This document shows, piece by piece, positions 28,535 to 36,345 of a DNA stretch of 64,000 nucleotides (the stretch's first letter is position 1; each line of letters starts with the position of its first letter). The notes below the pieces were generated by a model that did no database searches, was not told the DNA's origin, and saw only the letters and a program-made list of their open reading frames with translations. The DNA comes from Cohnella rhizoplanae (GTDB lineage Bacteria; Bacillota; Bacilli; Paenibacillales; Paenibacillaceae): NCBI RefSeq assembly GCF_948329515.1, contig NZ_CAOJCN010000002.1:123740-187739 (forward strand), written 5' to 3'. The position numbers and the translations under genes are program-made.

Positions 28535-28621
28535 TGTAATGCTCCTTCCCAGCTTAAGCGCTCTGTCGTTATATGAGATTGATGATAAACAAAATCGGCG
28601 CTTAAGACAATGCAAGGCCGA

Positions 28622-29794
28622 TTAAGCGGCGTAGAGCCAGGGCCAGAGCAGGTAGACAAGGGCGACGCTCAGTCCGGCGTGCAGCAGCCGGGCTCGCAGG
28701 AACGGGCCGTACCGCCAGCCGGTGCGCCCCATCAGCCCCGCGACCTGCGCATGCACGGACAAGCCGGCCCAGGAGAGCACGAACGCCGCCGCGGCGACGC
28801 GGTCGATCAGAGCGGCGGGGATGCCGCCTTGCCCCGTTCCGGCTGCCGCCGAGGCATTGCCCAGCGTCACCTCGAACGTGCCCTGCACGTACGCGTTGGC
28901 AAGGCCGGGCTCGAATCCGAAGGCCTGCAGCAGCAGGGCGATCGCATGCTTGAACGGCAGCAGCAGGCCGCTGTGCAGGAGCAGCTGAAGCGTAGCCGAG
29001 AAGCAGACGACCAGCCCGCCGACGACGATCATGAGGGCGAGCGAGGACTTAACGGCCTGATTCAGCACGATGCCGAAAGGCCTTCCGTCCGCGATCCGCG
29101 CGTCGTGCATGGCCTTGAGCGCCCGCTTGATCCGGCCCATGCCCACGAAGTCCATGCCCGAGCCCGGCGAGGAGACGGCCGCTCGCTTGACCGCGATCGA
29201 TGCGGCTGCCCTCGCATGCTCCGCGTCAGGCCCGTCCTTGCGCCAGCGCAGCAGCAGACCGAGCAGCATGGCGCCGCCATAGTGCGCGGTAGCGAGCACC
29301 GGCACGATGTCAAGCCGTCCGAAGAAGCCGAGGCTGACCGCCCCGATCAGGAAGATCGGATCGCTGGTCGTCGTCATGGCCACGAGACGTTCGCCCTCGC
29401 CGCGGCTGAGCAGCTTCTGCTCCATAAGCTGGGACGTGAGGCGCGCGCCGATCGGATACCCAGCCCCGAAGCTCAGCGCCAGCACGAAGCCGCCGGCTCC
29501 TGGAATGCGGAACAGCGGCCTCATGAGCGGATCGAGAAGCGTAGCGGCCAGATGGACGATCCCGAAGCCGAGCAGCACCTCGGACAGCACAAAAAACGGA
29601 AATAGGGCAGGGAACAGCACTTCCCACCATACGGATAAGCCTTTAAGCGAAGCTTCGAGCGCGACGCCGGGCATGAGGAGCGCGAGCAGGCCGATCAGCA
29701 ACAAGCATGCGCCGGCGCCCGCTGCCGCGGCGAGCCGCGTCAGCCTCCGGAGAAAGCCGGCGCTTCCTTTGCGCGACAAGATAAAGTAGGACAC
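28622..29794 (-). CDS. ylbJ: Sporulation integral membrane protein YlbJ
   Basis: The protein (390 aa) has eight or more membrane helices and two nucleoside-recognition (Gate) type halves. Key stretches are WWEVLFPALFPFFVLSEVL, GAGYPIGARLTSQLM, TTTSDPIFLIGAVSLGFFG and AAFVLSWAGLSVHAQVAG, as in YlbJ, a sigma-E-controlled protein needed for spore cortex formation in B. subtilis. The GTG at 29794 is chosen because GGAAGGG lies nine bases upstream; an ATG at 29812 precedes that site and is less likely. Confidence 0.88.
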   Translation of the reverse strand: MSYFILSRKGSAGFLRRLTRLAAAAGAGACLLLIGLLALLMPGVALEASLKGLSVWWEVLFPALFPFFVLSEVLLGFGIVHLAATLLDPLMRPLFRIPGAGGFVLALSFGAGYPIGARLTSQLMEQKLLSRGEGERLVAMTTTSDPIFLIGAVSLGFFGRLDIVPVLATAHYGGAMLLGLLLRWRKDGPDAEHARAAASIAVKRAAVSSPGSGMDFVGMGRIKRALKAMHDARIADGRPFGIVLNQAVKSSLALMIVVGGLVVCFSATLQLLLHSGLLLPFKHAIALLLQAFGFEPGLANAYVQGTFEVTLGNASAAAGTGQGGIPAALIDRVAAAAFVLSWAGLSVHAQVAGLMGRTGWRYGPFLRARLLHAGLSVALVYLLWPWLYAA

Positions 29795-29963
29795 AACGCA
29801 CATCCCTTCCATGGACCAAGCTGCCCTCTTGTCCGATTATATGCGCCGTTCCCGCGGAAAATTTCAGGGAGGGCGCTCGAATCGTAGATGCGAGGCCGAT
29901 GAAAGCGCGAGGTTGCTAATTGGCGGCCGCTGCTATATATTTTGCAGCGTAGACAAGTCCCGG

Positions 29964-30000
29964 AGGCTGCCTGTGCAGAAACGCGGGTCAGCCCCTTTTT
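29964..30000 (+). terminator. Terminator-like hairpin in the pepD leader
   Basis: GGCTG (29964-29968) and CAGCC (29989-29993) can pair around a loop, followed by CCTTTTT, just 10 bp before the pepD ribosome binding site. It may be an attenuator or the end of a short transcript. The stem is short. Confidence 0.35.
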
Positions 30001-30026
30001 AACATCGATCGCAAGGAGGCTTAACG

Positions 30027-31562
30027 ATGAACAGCGCGAACGCCGAGTCCAGGCTATATCAGGGAGATTGTCCGGTCATACCCTACTTCGAGGCATTGTC
30101 CGCGATTCCCCGCAGCTCCGGGCACGAACGGGCGGCGAGCGACTATGTGGCCGCCTTCGCGAGAGAACGCGGTTACGAAGCGGTGCAGGACGAATCGTGG
30201 AATCTCGTGATCCGCAAGCCGGCATCGCCGGGATACGAGGACGCGCCGACGGTCATCGTACAGGGTCATCTGGATATGGTGGGCGAGAAAAACGAGGGCG
30301 TTGCGCACGACTTTCTCAAGGACCCGATCCGGCTGCGCCTGGAAGGCGACTTCATGTCTGCCGAAGGCACCACGCTCGGCGGGGACGACGGGCTGGCCGT
30401 CGCCTTCGCGATGGCGCTGCTGGCGGCCGGGGACGCCGAGCATCCGCCGCTCGAGATTCTCCTGACGACGGAAGAAGAGACATCGATGAAAGGCGCGCGG
30501 AAGCTCGATCCCGGCCTGCTGCGCGGCAGGCGGATGATCAATCTCGACTCCGACCGCGAAGGCATTCTATATGTGAGCAGCGCGGGGGGCGTACGGGCGT
30601 ACCATACCGTGCCGGTCGCCTGGGCGGAGGGGGCGGGCGTGGGATTGCCCGGACGGCTGCGCGTCTCCGGTCTCGCCGGCGGCCACTCGGGCGACGATAT
30701 CGTCCATGAGCGCGCCAATGCGTGCGAGCTGCTCGGCCGTATTCTGGACGGACTACGCAAGGAGCTGCCCTATGCCGTTGCGAGCGTGCGGGGCGGGCTG
30801 GCCTCCAATGCGATTCCGCGGGAAGCAGAGGCTTGCTTATACGTTCAAGAAGTTTATTGGGACCAAGCGGAGACAGCGGTGCGGGCGTGGGAGGCAAGAT
30901 TCAGAACGGAGTATGCGGTCGCGGATCCGCAGGTACGCGTCACGTTCGAAGCGGGCGAGCGACGAGTCGATTTATCCGCTTCGCATGCAGAGCAGGAGAC
31001 GGTGTCGGCAGGTACGGGGGCAGAGGCGGGGCCGCGCGTTTTTTCGGAGACCTCCAAGCGCGCGCTGGTCGACTCGCTGCTCCTCCTCCCGAACGGCGTC
31101 CTGCGGATGGACAAAGCGATCCCGGGACTGCCGCGCACGTCGACCAACGTCGGCGTGGTCGCGATGACGGCCGACGGCGTTCGCTTCGAGAGCGCGGCGA
31201 GAAGCTCGCTCCGGTCCGAACTCGACGCGGTCGTAACCCGGATGGAGGCGCTCGCCAGCGCGCTCGATTGCGCCTTCGAGGCGAGCGACTATTATCCCGG
31301 GTGGCCGTACCGGATGGACTCACAGCTGCGGGATATTTTCCGCGACGTCTATCTGCGGGAGCACGGCAAGCCGATGGACGTGAAGGCGGTGCATGCGGGC
31401 ATCGAGTGCGGCATTCTCGCGGACAAAATCCCCGGCCTGGACGCCGTGTCCTACGGACCCGATCTATACGCCATTCATACGCCGGACGAGCGGTTCAGCA
31501 TATCCTCGGTCGAGCGGACGTGGCGGTATCTGCTTCAGGTACTCCGTGAGCTGAAAGTTTGA
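30027..31562 (+). CDS. pepD: Aminoacyl-histidine dipeptidase (M20 family)
   Basis: The protein (511 aa) matches the PepD/M20C cytosolic dipeptidases that cut Xaa-His dipeptides. It opens with YFEALSAIPRSSGHE, then metal-site motifs VQGHLDMVGEKN, TTLGGDDGLAVA and LLTTEEETSMKGA, and ends with AVHAGIECGILADKIPGLD and SYGPDLYAIHTPDERFSI, with conserved zinc ligands in each. It is slightly longer than the ~485 aa usual for the family. The ATG at 30027 follows CAAGGAGG. It stands alone, with its own terminator. Confidence 0.93.
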   Translation: MNSANAESRLYQGDCPVIPYFEALSAIPRSSGHERAASDYVAAFARERGYEAVQDESWNLVIRKPASPGYEDAPTVIVQGHLDMVGEKNEGVAHDFLKDPIRLRLEGDFMSAEGTTLGGDDGLAVAFAMALLAAGDAEHPPLEILLTTEEETSMKGARKLDPGLLRGRRMINLDSDREGILYVSSAGGVRAYHTVPVAWAEGAGVGLPGRLRVSGLAGGHSGDDIVHERANACELLGRILDGLRKELPYAVASVRGGLASNAIPREAEACLYVQEVYWDQAETAVRAWEARFRTEYAVADPQVRVTFEAGERRVDLSASHAEQETVSAGTGAEAGPRVFSETSKRALVDSLLLLPNGVLRMDKAIPGLPRTSTNVGVVAMTADGVRFESAARSSLRSELDAVVTRMEALASALDCAFEASDYYPGWPYRMDSQLRDIFRDVYLREHGKPMDVKAVHAGIECGILADKIPGLDAVSYGPDLYAIHTPDERFSISSVERTWRYLLQVLRELKV

Positions 31563-31588
31563 ATGGCTAGCGCATGAATTTCGACGAG

Positions 31589-31614
31589 ACCGGTCCTGAC
31601 GGGGCCGGTTTTTT
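31589..31614 (+). terminator. Intrinsic terminator after pepD
   Basis: ACCGGTCC (31589-31596) pairs with GGGGCCGGT (31601-31609), followed by TTTTTG. Confidence 0.85.
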
Positions 31615-31674
31615 GTCGACCAGAAAAATAATTGTAAGCGGTTGCAAAAAAGTAATGCCGCTGTTACATTCGTG

Positions 31675-31683
31675 TGGTACAAT
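31675..31683 (+). promoter_or_regulatory. Extended -10 promoter of the small membrane peptide gene
   Basis: TGGTACAAT is an extended -10 (TGn plus TACAAT). No good -35 is seen, as is usual for extended -10 promoters. Confidence 0.55.
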
Positions 31684-31722
31684 AGAACCAAGCTTTCGAT
31701 TTTGCGAATGGGAGTGATGAAC

Positions 31723-31809
31723 ATGGCAGGAATTGTGGCAGGTCTTCTCATGTGTGCCTTCGTATACGTCATTCGGGAGTCGCTGGTCGGTCCCGAGGAA
31801 GACGTTTAA
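31723..31809 (+). CDS. Small single-span membrane peptide (28 aa)
   Basis: A short frame encodes MAGIVAGLLMCAFVYVIRES followed by LVGPEEDV. It would form one membrane helix with a Pro/acidic cytoplasmic or outer end. It has an extended -10 promoter, a GGGAGTGATG site upstream of its ATG and its own terminator at 31841-31859, so it looks like a real, separately transcribed gene. I do not recognise it; size and shape recall small subunits of membrane complexes such as the CydX/CydS peptides, but no such complex is near. Confidence 0.6.
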   Translation: MAGIVAGLLMCAFVYVIRESLVGPEEDV

Positions 31810-31840
31810 CCGCGGACAGAACCGTTTCTTACTTCATCCG

Positions 31841-31866
31841 ATCGCCCGTCGAGGGCGATTTTTGTT
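31841..31866 (+). terminator. Intrinsic terminator after the small peptide gene
   Basis: ATCGCCC (31841-31847) and GGGCGAT (31853-31859) form a perfect stem, followed by TTTTTG. Confidence 0.88.
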
Positions 31867-31910
31867 TTGTTCGGGTTCGGTAAAATTAGGATAGAAGTCG
31901 TGCGTCTTTG

Positions 31911-31919
31911 TGCTATAAT
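31911..31919 (+). promoter_or_regulatory. Extended -10 promoter of the globin gene
   Basis: TGCTATAAT at 31911-31919 is a consensus extended -10 element about 60 bp before the globin start. Confidence 0.6.
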
Positions 31920-31980
31920 GAAGGGACTTCAGGTAGTAAGTCCCGATACCTACACATGCATCGGGAGGAGATTGCAACCA

Positions 31981-32358
31981 ATGAACTACGGCAGTCTGTA
32001 CGAAGCGATCGGCGGAGCGGCCACCGTACGCAAGATGGTGGAAGGTTTCTATCCCAAGGTGCTGCAGCATCCGCTGCTGGGCCCGTTATTTCCGGAAGAC
32101 ATCATGCCCGTTATGGACAAGCAGTACATGTTCTTGACCCAGTTTTTCGGGGGGCCTAGTCTGTATTCCAACGCCTATGGGCATCCGATGATGCGGGGCA
32201 GGCATCTGCCGTTCCCGATCACGCCCGCGAGAGCCGAGGCATGGCTCGATTGCATGCGGCGGTCGCTGGACGAGACGGAGCTGTCCGAGGAGCTCAAGGC
32301 TTTCGTGCTGGAGCGGCTGTCCGGCCCTGCGCACCATTTTGTGAACACCGAAGAGTAA
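31981..32358 (+). CDS. Truncated haemoglobin, group II
   Basis: The protein (125 aa) is a small heme globin that binds oxygen or related gases. It has LYEAIGGAATVRKMVEGFYPKV (as LYEAIGG and VEGFYPKV), DIMPVMDKQYMFLTQFFGGP and the proximal-His segment HPMMRGRHLPFPI, which fits the group II form such as B. subtilis YjbI. The ATG at 31981 follows GGAGGAG (31964-31970). In B. subtilis this gene lies in the yjb cluster close to pepF, as it does here. Confidence 0.93.
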   Translation: MNYGSLYEAIGGAATVRKMVEGFYPKVLQHPLLGPLFPEDIMPVMDKQYMFLTQFFGGPSLYSNAYGHPMMRGRHLPFPITPARAEAWLDCMRRSLDETELSEELKAFVLERLSGPAHHFVNTEE

Positions 32359-32410
32359 AGGGCCGTCTCGCGCGCGTTCGCCGGGACGCGTCCCACATGG
32401 AGGAATCGGG

Positions 32411-33112
32411 ATGGAACCCCTATACCAGACCAAGGTTGCATGCGTATGCTGCGAAGCCGAGTTCGTAACCTCCCGGGTAAGACCGAGCCTTAAGCGCGCG
32501 ATTCGTTCAGATACGGATTTTTGTTCTTACTTTCAGTCGGTGAATCCCGATTATTATGTCGTGCGCGTCTGTCCCTATTGCGGATTCGCCTCGACGGAGA
32601 ATTCGAGCCCGCGTCTGGTGGAATGGCAGCGGAGCGCCTATCTTGAGCGTGTCGGCAAGCAGTGGCGGATGCATGATTACGGCGGAGAGCGCAGCGGCGA
32701 GGATGCCCTGGCCTGTTACAAGCTGGCGCTGCTGTCCGGACAGATCATCAAGGAGAAGGATCGCGTCGTTGCGGGCATCCTGCATCACATCGCATGGCTG
32801 TATCGTTATGAGGGCAATGCGGAGCAGGAACGCAGATTCCTGCAGTATGCGCTCGAGGCGTACGTCAAGACGTACCAATCGGAGCGGGAGCTGATGAACA
32901 ACGCCCGTCTGCTATTCCTGATTGGAGAGCTGAACCGCAGGCTCGGGCAATATCACGAAGCGGTCCGCTGGTTCGGCCGGGTCATTCACGACAAGAGCAT
33001 CATGGATGCAGCCATGATCCGCGCATCGCGCGAAGCCTGGCAGGCCGTCCGCGACGAGATGTCCGGCAGGGGCGCGGAGCTCCCAGAGGAGATGCAGCGG
33101 ATCGGAAGCTGA
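32411..33112 (+). CDS. DUF2225 family protein
   Basis: The protein (233 aa) has two CxxC pairs, VACVCC near the start and CPYCGF near residue 55, which probably bind zinc. Helical repeats follow (residues ~90-210), with ALACYKLALLSGQIIKEKD and YHEAVRWFGRVIHDK resembling TPR-like helices. This is the DUF2225 layout. The function is unknown. The ATG at 32411 follows GGAGGA (32399-32404). The 52-bp gap after the globin gene suggests co-transcription. Confidence 0.85.
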   Translation: MEPLYQTKVACVCCEAEFVTSRVRPSLKRAIRSDTDFCSYFQSVNPDYYVVRVCPYCGFASTENSSPRLVEWQRSAYLERVGKQWRMHDYGGERSGEDALACYKLALLSGQIIKEKDRVVAGILHHIAWLYRYEGNAEQERRFLQYALEAYVKTYQSERELMNNARLLFLIGELNRRLGQYHEAVRWFGRVIHDKSIMDAAMIRASREAWQAVRDEMSGRGAELPEEMQRIGS

Positions 33113-33120
33113 ATGCCGGG

Positions 33121-33357
33121 TCAGGCGCGGAGCGGCTTGTTCGACAGTAGATAATCGCTGTCCGCGTCCACAAGCTGGAGCCGCGACCGGCAGCAGGGCA
33201 TCACGACCAAGCGCTTCATCAGGCCGCCGCGCAGTTGTTCGAGCTCGGCGGTCTTTAGCGGCAGCCGTACATGAGATTCGCCGCAGAACGGGCATTCCGA
33301 GGCGTACACTTCGTTCATCTGGATGTCATAGGGCAAGCTGTTGCGAAATGGAATCAT
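33121..33357 (-). CDS. Small cysteine-rich hypothetical protein
   Basis: The protein (78 aa) has ECPFCGESHVRLPL and VVMPCCRSRL, so two Cys pairs that could form a zinc ribbon. The family is not recognised. Its ATG is preceded on this strand by GAGAGGAGAG, a good ribosome site. It converges with the DUF2225 gene (8 bp between stops) and is divergent from pepF. Confidence 0.7.
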   Translation of the reverse strand: MIPFRNSLPYDIQMNEVYASECPFCGESHVRLPLKTAELEQLRGGLMKRLVVMPCCRSRLQLVDADSDYLLSNKPLRA

Positions 33358-33490
33358 GATTTCTCTCCTCTCTAGCTAAACCGTGTCCATTAACGATACA
33401 ATAGTTGGAACGGGCTGACAATGTCCGGGTGCCGGCGAAGGATCGGTCCGCCGATATCGCCGGGTAACGCGTGAGAGGACGGGATCGAAT

Positions 33491-35278
33491 ATGACGGACA
33501 GCTACTCCCAGGTATGGGATCTGGACAAAATTTTCTCCGGGGGTTCCGAATCCCCGGAATTTGCCGCGTTCGCGGCCGCGCTCGAGCGCGACACGGGAGC
33601 CGTGCTGGCGGAGCTTCAAAGTGCGGGGGACGGCGTCCCCGACGAAGCGAGGTTGACCGACTGGACGTCTGGGCTCCAAGATCTGACGGCGAGGCTCCGC
33701 GAGGCGTTTTCCTATGTCGGCTGCCTGTCCGCGCAGGATATGGACGATCGCAAGGCGACGGCCTGGACGGAGAAGCTTCAATCGTTGTCCGCCAAGCTCG
33801 GCCAGTCGCTCGATCTGTACGATGCCGCGCTCGCCCGAGTACCTGAGGCCGACCTGGAGGCGTGGATCGCGACCGAGCCAGTCTCCGAGATCGCGTTCGT
33901 CATCCGCGAGCGGCGCGACTTCGTCAAGGAGAAGCTGCCGCCTGCGCTCGAGTCGCTTGCCGGCGAGCTCGCCGTGGACGGCTACCACGGCTGGGGCGAG
34001 AATTACCAGACGATCGTCAGCCGCATCGCGATTCCATGGGAGGAAGACGGTCAAGTCAAGAAGCTGTCCGCGGGCCAAGCGTTCAACAAGCTGCTCCACC
34101 CGAACCAGCGGGTTCGCGACGAGATGGGCGCCAAGTGGGAGGAGGCTTGGGCCGGTCAGGCGTCGCTGGCTGCGGACTCCCTCAACCGGATCGCAGGCTT
34201 CCGGCTGAAGCTGTACCAGGCGCGCGGCTGGCAGGACCCGCTCAAGGAGCCGCTGCTGATCAATCGGATGAGCCGCGACACGCTGGACGCGATGTGGGAA
34301 GGCGTGGCTTCGGGCATGGAGCCTTTCAAACGCTATATGGCGGCGAAGGCGCGCTTGCTCGGCAAGGAGCGGCTGGATTGGCACGACGTCTCGGCGCCGG
34401 TCGGCGCGGAAGGCGGAGCGATCGCCTACGACGCGGCCGCGGCGCTGATCAAGGACGCGTTCGGCGGGTTCTCCCAGGAGCAAGCGCGGCTTGCCGAGCG
34501 CGCCTTTGCAGGGCGCTGGATCGAGGCCGAAGATCGCGCGGGCAAACGACCTGGCGGCTTTTGCACCGATTTTCCGCTGACCGGGGAGACCCGGATCTTC
34601 ATGACTTATTCCGGTACGGCCGACAACGTCTCGACGCTGGCCCACGAGCTCGGACACGCGTATCATGACGTGTGCGTCGACGGCCTCCAGCCATTCGGCC
34701 GGAACTACGCGATGAACGTCGCCGAGACGGCGTCCACGTTCGCGGAGGGGCTCGTGAGCGACGCGCTGCTGCGCGCGGCGGACAGCGACGAGGCGAGGCT
34801 ATCGCTGCTTGACGAGCGGCTGCAGCGGGCGTCGGCGTTCTGCCACAACATCCATGCGCGGTTCCTGTTCGAGACGAGATTCTACGAAGCCCGCAAGAGC
34901 GGGATGCTCGATGTCGAGGCGCTGAACGAATTGATGGTGGCGGCGCAGAAGGAGGCGTTCGGCGACGCGCTGTCGTCGTGGCACCCGCACTTCTGGGCGG
35001 CCAAGCTGCACTTTTACGCGACCGACGTGCCGTTCTACAACTTCCCGTACACCTTCGGGTTCTTGTTCAGCACGGGCATCGCTGCCGTGGCCGAAGCCGA
35101 GGGTCCGGGCTTCCACGCGCGCTACGATCGGCTGTTGCGGGACACCGGCCTCATGACGGTCGAGGAGCTCGGCCGACGGCACCTCGGCGTGGCGCTAGAC
35201 AAGCCGGAATTCTGGCAGGCGGCCGTCAAGCGCGCAACGGACGACGTCGCGGCGTTCGAAGCGCTGTGCGCGCGCTGA
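33491..35278 (+). CDS. pepF: Oligoendopeptidase, M3 family
   Basis: The protein (595 aa) is a cytosolic zinc oligopeptidase. The catalytic HELGH motif is at 385-389, followed by an EGLVSDALL-type glutamate region at EGLVS and the C-terminal YATDVPFYNFPYTFGFLFS stretch of the PepF group. The N-terminal helical lobe starts YSQVWDLDKIFSGGSESPEF. The ATG at 33491 has GAGGACGGG upstream. The length suits the shorter PepF clade. Confidence 0.92.
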   Translation: MTDSYSQVWDLDKIFSGGSESPEFAAFAAALERDTGAVLAELQSAGDGVPDEARLTDWTSGLQDLTARLREAFSYVGCLSAQDMDDRKATAWTEKLQSLSAKLGQSLDLYDAALARVPEADLEAWIATEPVSEIAFVIRERRDFVKEKLPPALESLAGELAVDGYHGWGENYQTIVSRIAIPWEEDGQVKKLSAGQAFNKLLHPNQRVRDEMGAKWEEAWAGQASLAADSLNRIAGFRLKLYQARGWQDPLKEPLLINRMSRDTLDAMWEGVASGMEPFKRYMAAKARLLGKERLDWHDVSAPVGAEGGAIAYDAAAALIKDAFGGFSQEQARLAERAFAGRWIEAEDRAGKRPGGFCTDFPLTGETRIFMTYSGTADNVSTLAHELGHAYHDVCVDGLQPFGRNYAMNVAETASTFAEGLVSDALLRAADSDEARLSLLDERLQRASAFCHNIHARFLFETRFYEARKSGMLDVEALNELMVAAQKEAFGDALSSWHPHFWAAKLHFYATDVPFYNFPYTFGFLFSTGIAAVAEAEGPGFHARYDRLLRDTGLMTVEELGRRHLGVALDKPEFWQAAVKRATDDVAAFEALCAR

Positions 35279-35326
35279 TCAGGGATTAGGCTGCGCTAAA
35301 GGCCCTATACGTATGAGCTAAACGGG

Positions 35327-35364
35327 AGAACCGTACGCATTTTCGTACGGTTCTTTATGTTTTC
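35327..35364 (+). terminator. Intrinsic terminator after pepF
   Basis: AGAACCGTACG (35327-35337) and CGTACGGTTCT (35344-35354) form a perfect 11-bp stem, followed by TTATGTTTTC. Confidence 0.85.
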
Positions 35365-35392
35365 TGAAGGTGATGATGGGCAAAGGCCTAAC

Positions 35393-35642
35393 GTAGTGAA
35401 GGCGATGGCGGATTCGCGAGGCGGCAGGAGCTGATCGCCTCTTGTAGTGAAGGCGATTGCGGTTATGCGAGGTGGCTGAGGTCGAACGCCTCATGTAGTG
35501 AAGGCGATGGCGGATTCGCGAGGCGGTTAAGGCTGATCGCCTCTTGTAGTGAAGGCGATGGCGAATTCGCGAGGCGGCAAGGGCTGATCGCCTCTCGTAG
35601 TGAAGGCGATGGCGAATTCGCGAAGAGGCAGGTGAGATCGCC
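35393..35642. repeat. Tandem hairpin array B (5 units, 51 bp)
   Basis: Units begin at 35393, 35444, 35495, 35546 and 35597, exactly 51 bp apart. Each starts GTAGTGAAGGCGAT and most end with ATCGCCT, so AGGCGAT and ATCGCCT can pair across the unit; inside, GCGAATTCGC in units 4 and 5 is a perfect palindrome. The second unit is the most diverged. The array follows the pepF terminator and precedes a very AT-rich stretch (35643-35850). No gene or ribosome site was found in it. Confidence 0.93.
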
Positions 35643-35751
35643 AAAAAAACCATATACCAATCTTTAAATCCATAATATAGGAGTAATATTTCTTTCTTTT
35701 TCTTTTAAGAGAAAAAAATGAATGATTTAGTCGAATTTTCTAGTTTTGTAG

Positions 35752-35780
35752 TTGAAATATCTAATATTCGTACTTATAAT
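35752..35780 (+). promoter_or_regulatory. Strong sigma-A promoter
   Basis: TTGAAA (35752-35757) and TATAAT (35775-35780) with 17-bp spacing lie in an AT-rich tract and drive the gene at 35851. Confidence 0.82.
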
Positions 35781-35850
35781 GATTCTTAAGTCAGGGGTAG
35801 AAATTACTGGCGAACATGGGGAGGAACTCCCAAACTAAAGGAGGAGAATT

Positions 35851-36267
35851 ATGTCGTTTGAGTTGGAAGTCCCGCTTGCGAGGCAAGTAGACATGGCCTT
35901 TCAGCAAATGGAAGGCGAATTGAAGGGGATGTCGGCTGGGACGATCGTCCTCCAAGTGCGCAACGATATCGTCGGAAAATTCGGCATTCGCCATCTGCCG
36001 GTCGATCTTGCGGAGCGGCGCATGACGGGAGACAAGAAGCCCGAAGGTCTAACGGCAGAGAAGATTAGCGAGCTTCGTAGGGCGGCTGTTGAATCGATCA
36101 AGCGCAAATCGAGCTGGACGCATGGAGAGGTTACATACGATTTTGTGTTGAAGCAAGGCAAGTTATACTTAAGCGCGACGGTGGAATCGAACTACAACAT
36201 GGCCAATGTCTTATTCCACTTGAATAACAAGCGGATGGGCAAACGGGACAAATCGAGCGAGCAATAG
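35851..36267 (+). CDS. Hypothetical protein
   Basis: The protein (138 aa) is hydrophilic, with no signal peptide or membrane segment. Visible pieces are VDMAFQQMEGELKGMSAGTI, LQVRNDIVGKFGIRHLPVD and HGEVTYDFVLKQGKLYLSAT, suggesting a mixed alpha/beta fold. I do not recognise the family. The ATG at 35851 follows AAAGGAGGAG, an excellent ribosome site, and a near-consensus promoter lies upstream, so expression should be strong. The AT-rich promoter region differs from the surrounding GC-rich DNA. Confidence 0.75.
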   Translation: MSFELEVPLARQVDMAFQQMEGELKGMSAGTIVLQVRNDIVGKFGIRHLPVDLAERRMTGDKKPEGLTAEKISELRRAAVESIKRKSSWTHGEVTYDFVLKQGKLYLSATVESNYNMANVLFHLNNKRMGKRDKSSEQ

Positions 36268-36280
36268 TTGAGAATATATG

Positions 36281-36313
36281 GAAAAAGAGACGGTCGCCAT
36301 GGCGACCGTCTCT
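36281..36313 (-). terminator. Terminator between convergent genes
   Basis: AGAGACGGTCGCC (36286-36298) and GGCGACCGTCTCT (36301-36313) form a perfect 13-bp stem. The T-run (AAAAA on the plus strand at 36282-36286) is placed to end the minus-strand permease transcript; the plus side has only a weak T tract. Confidence 0.88.
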
Positions 36314-36345
36314 TCATGTGTGTGTGGATTTCTAGCGGCGGGAAC

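Noticed and set aside
35318..35660. Minus-strand frames with 17-residue repeats across array B
   Set aside because: No ribosome site or promoter; the repeats arise because the unit length is a multiple of three.
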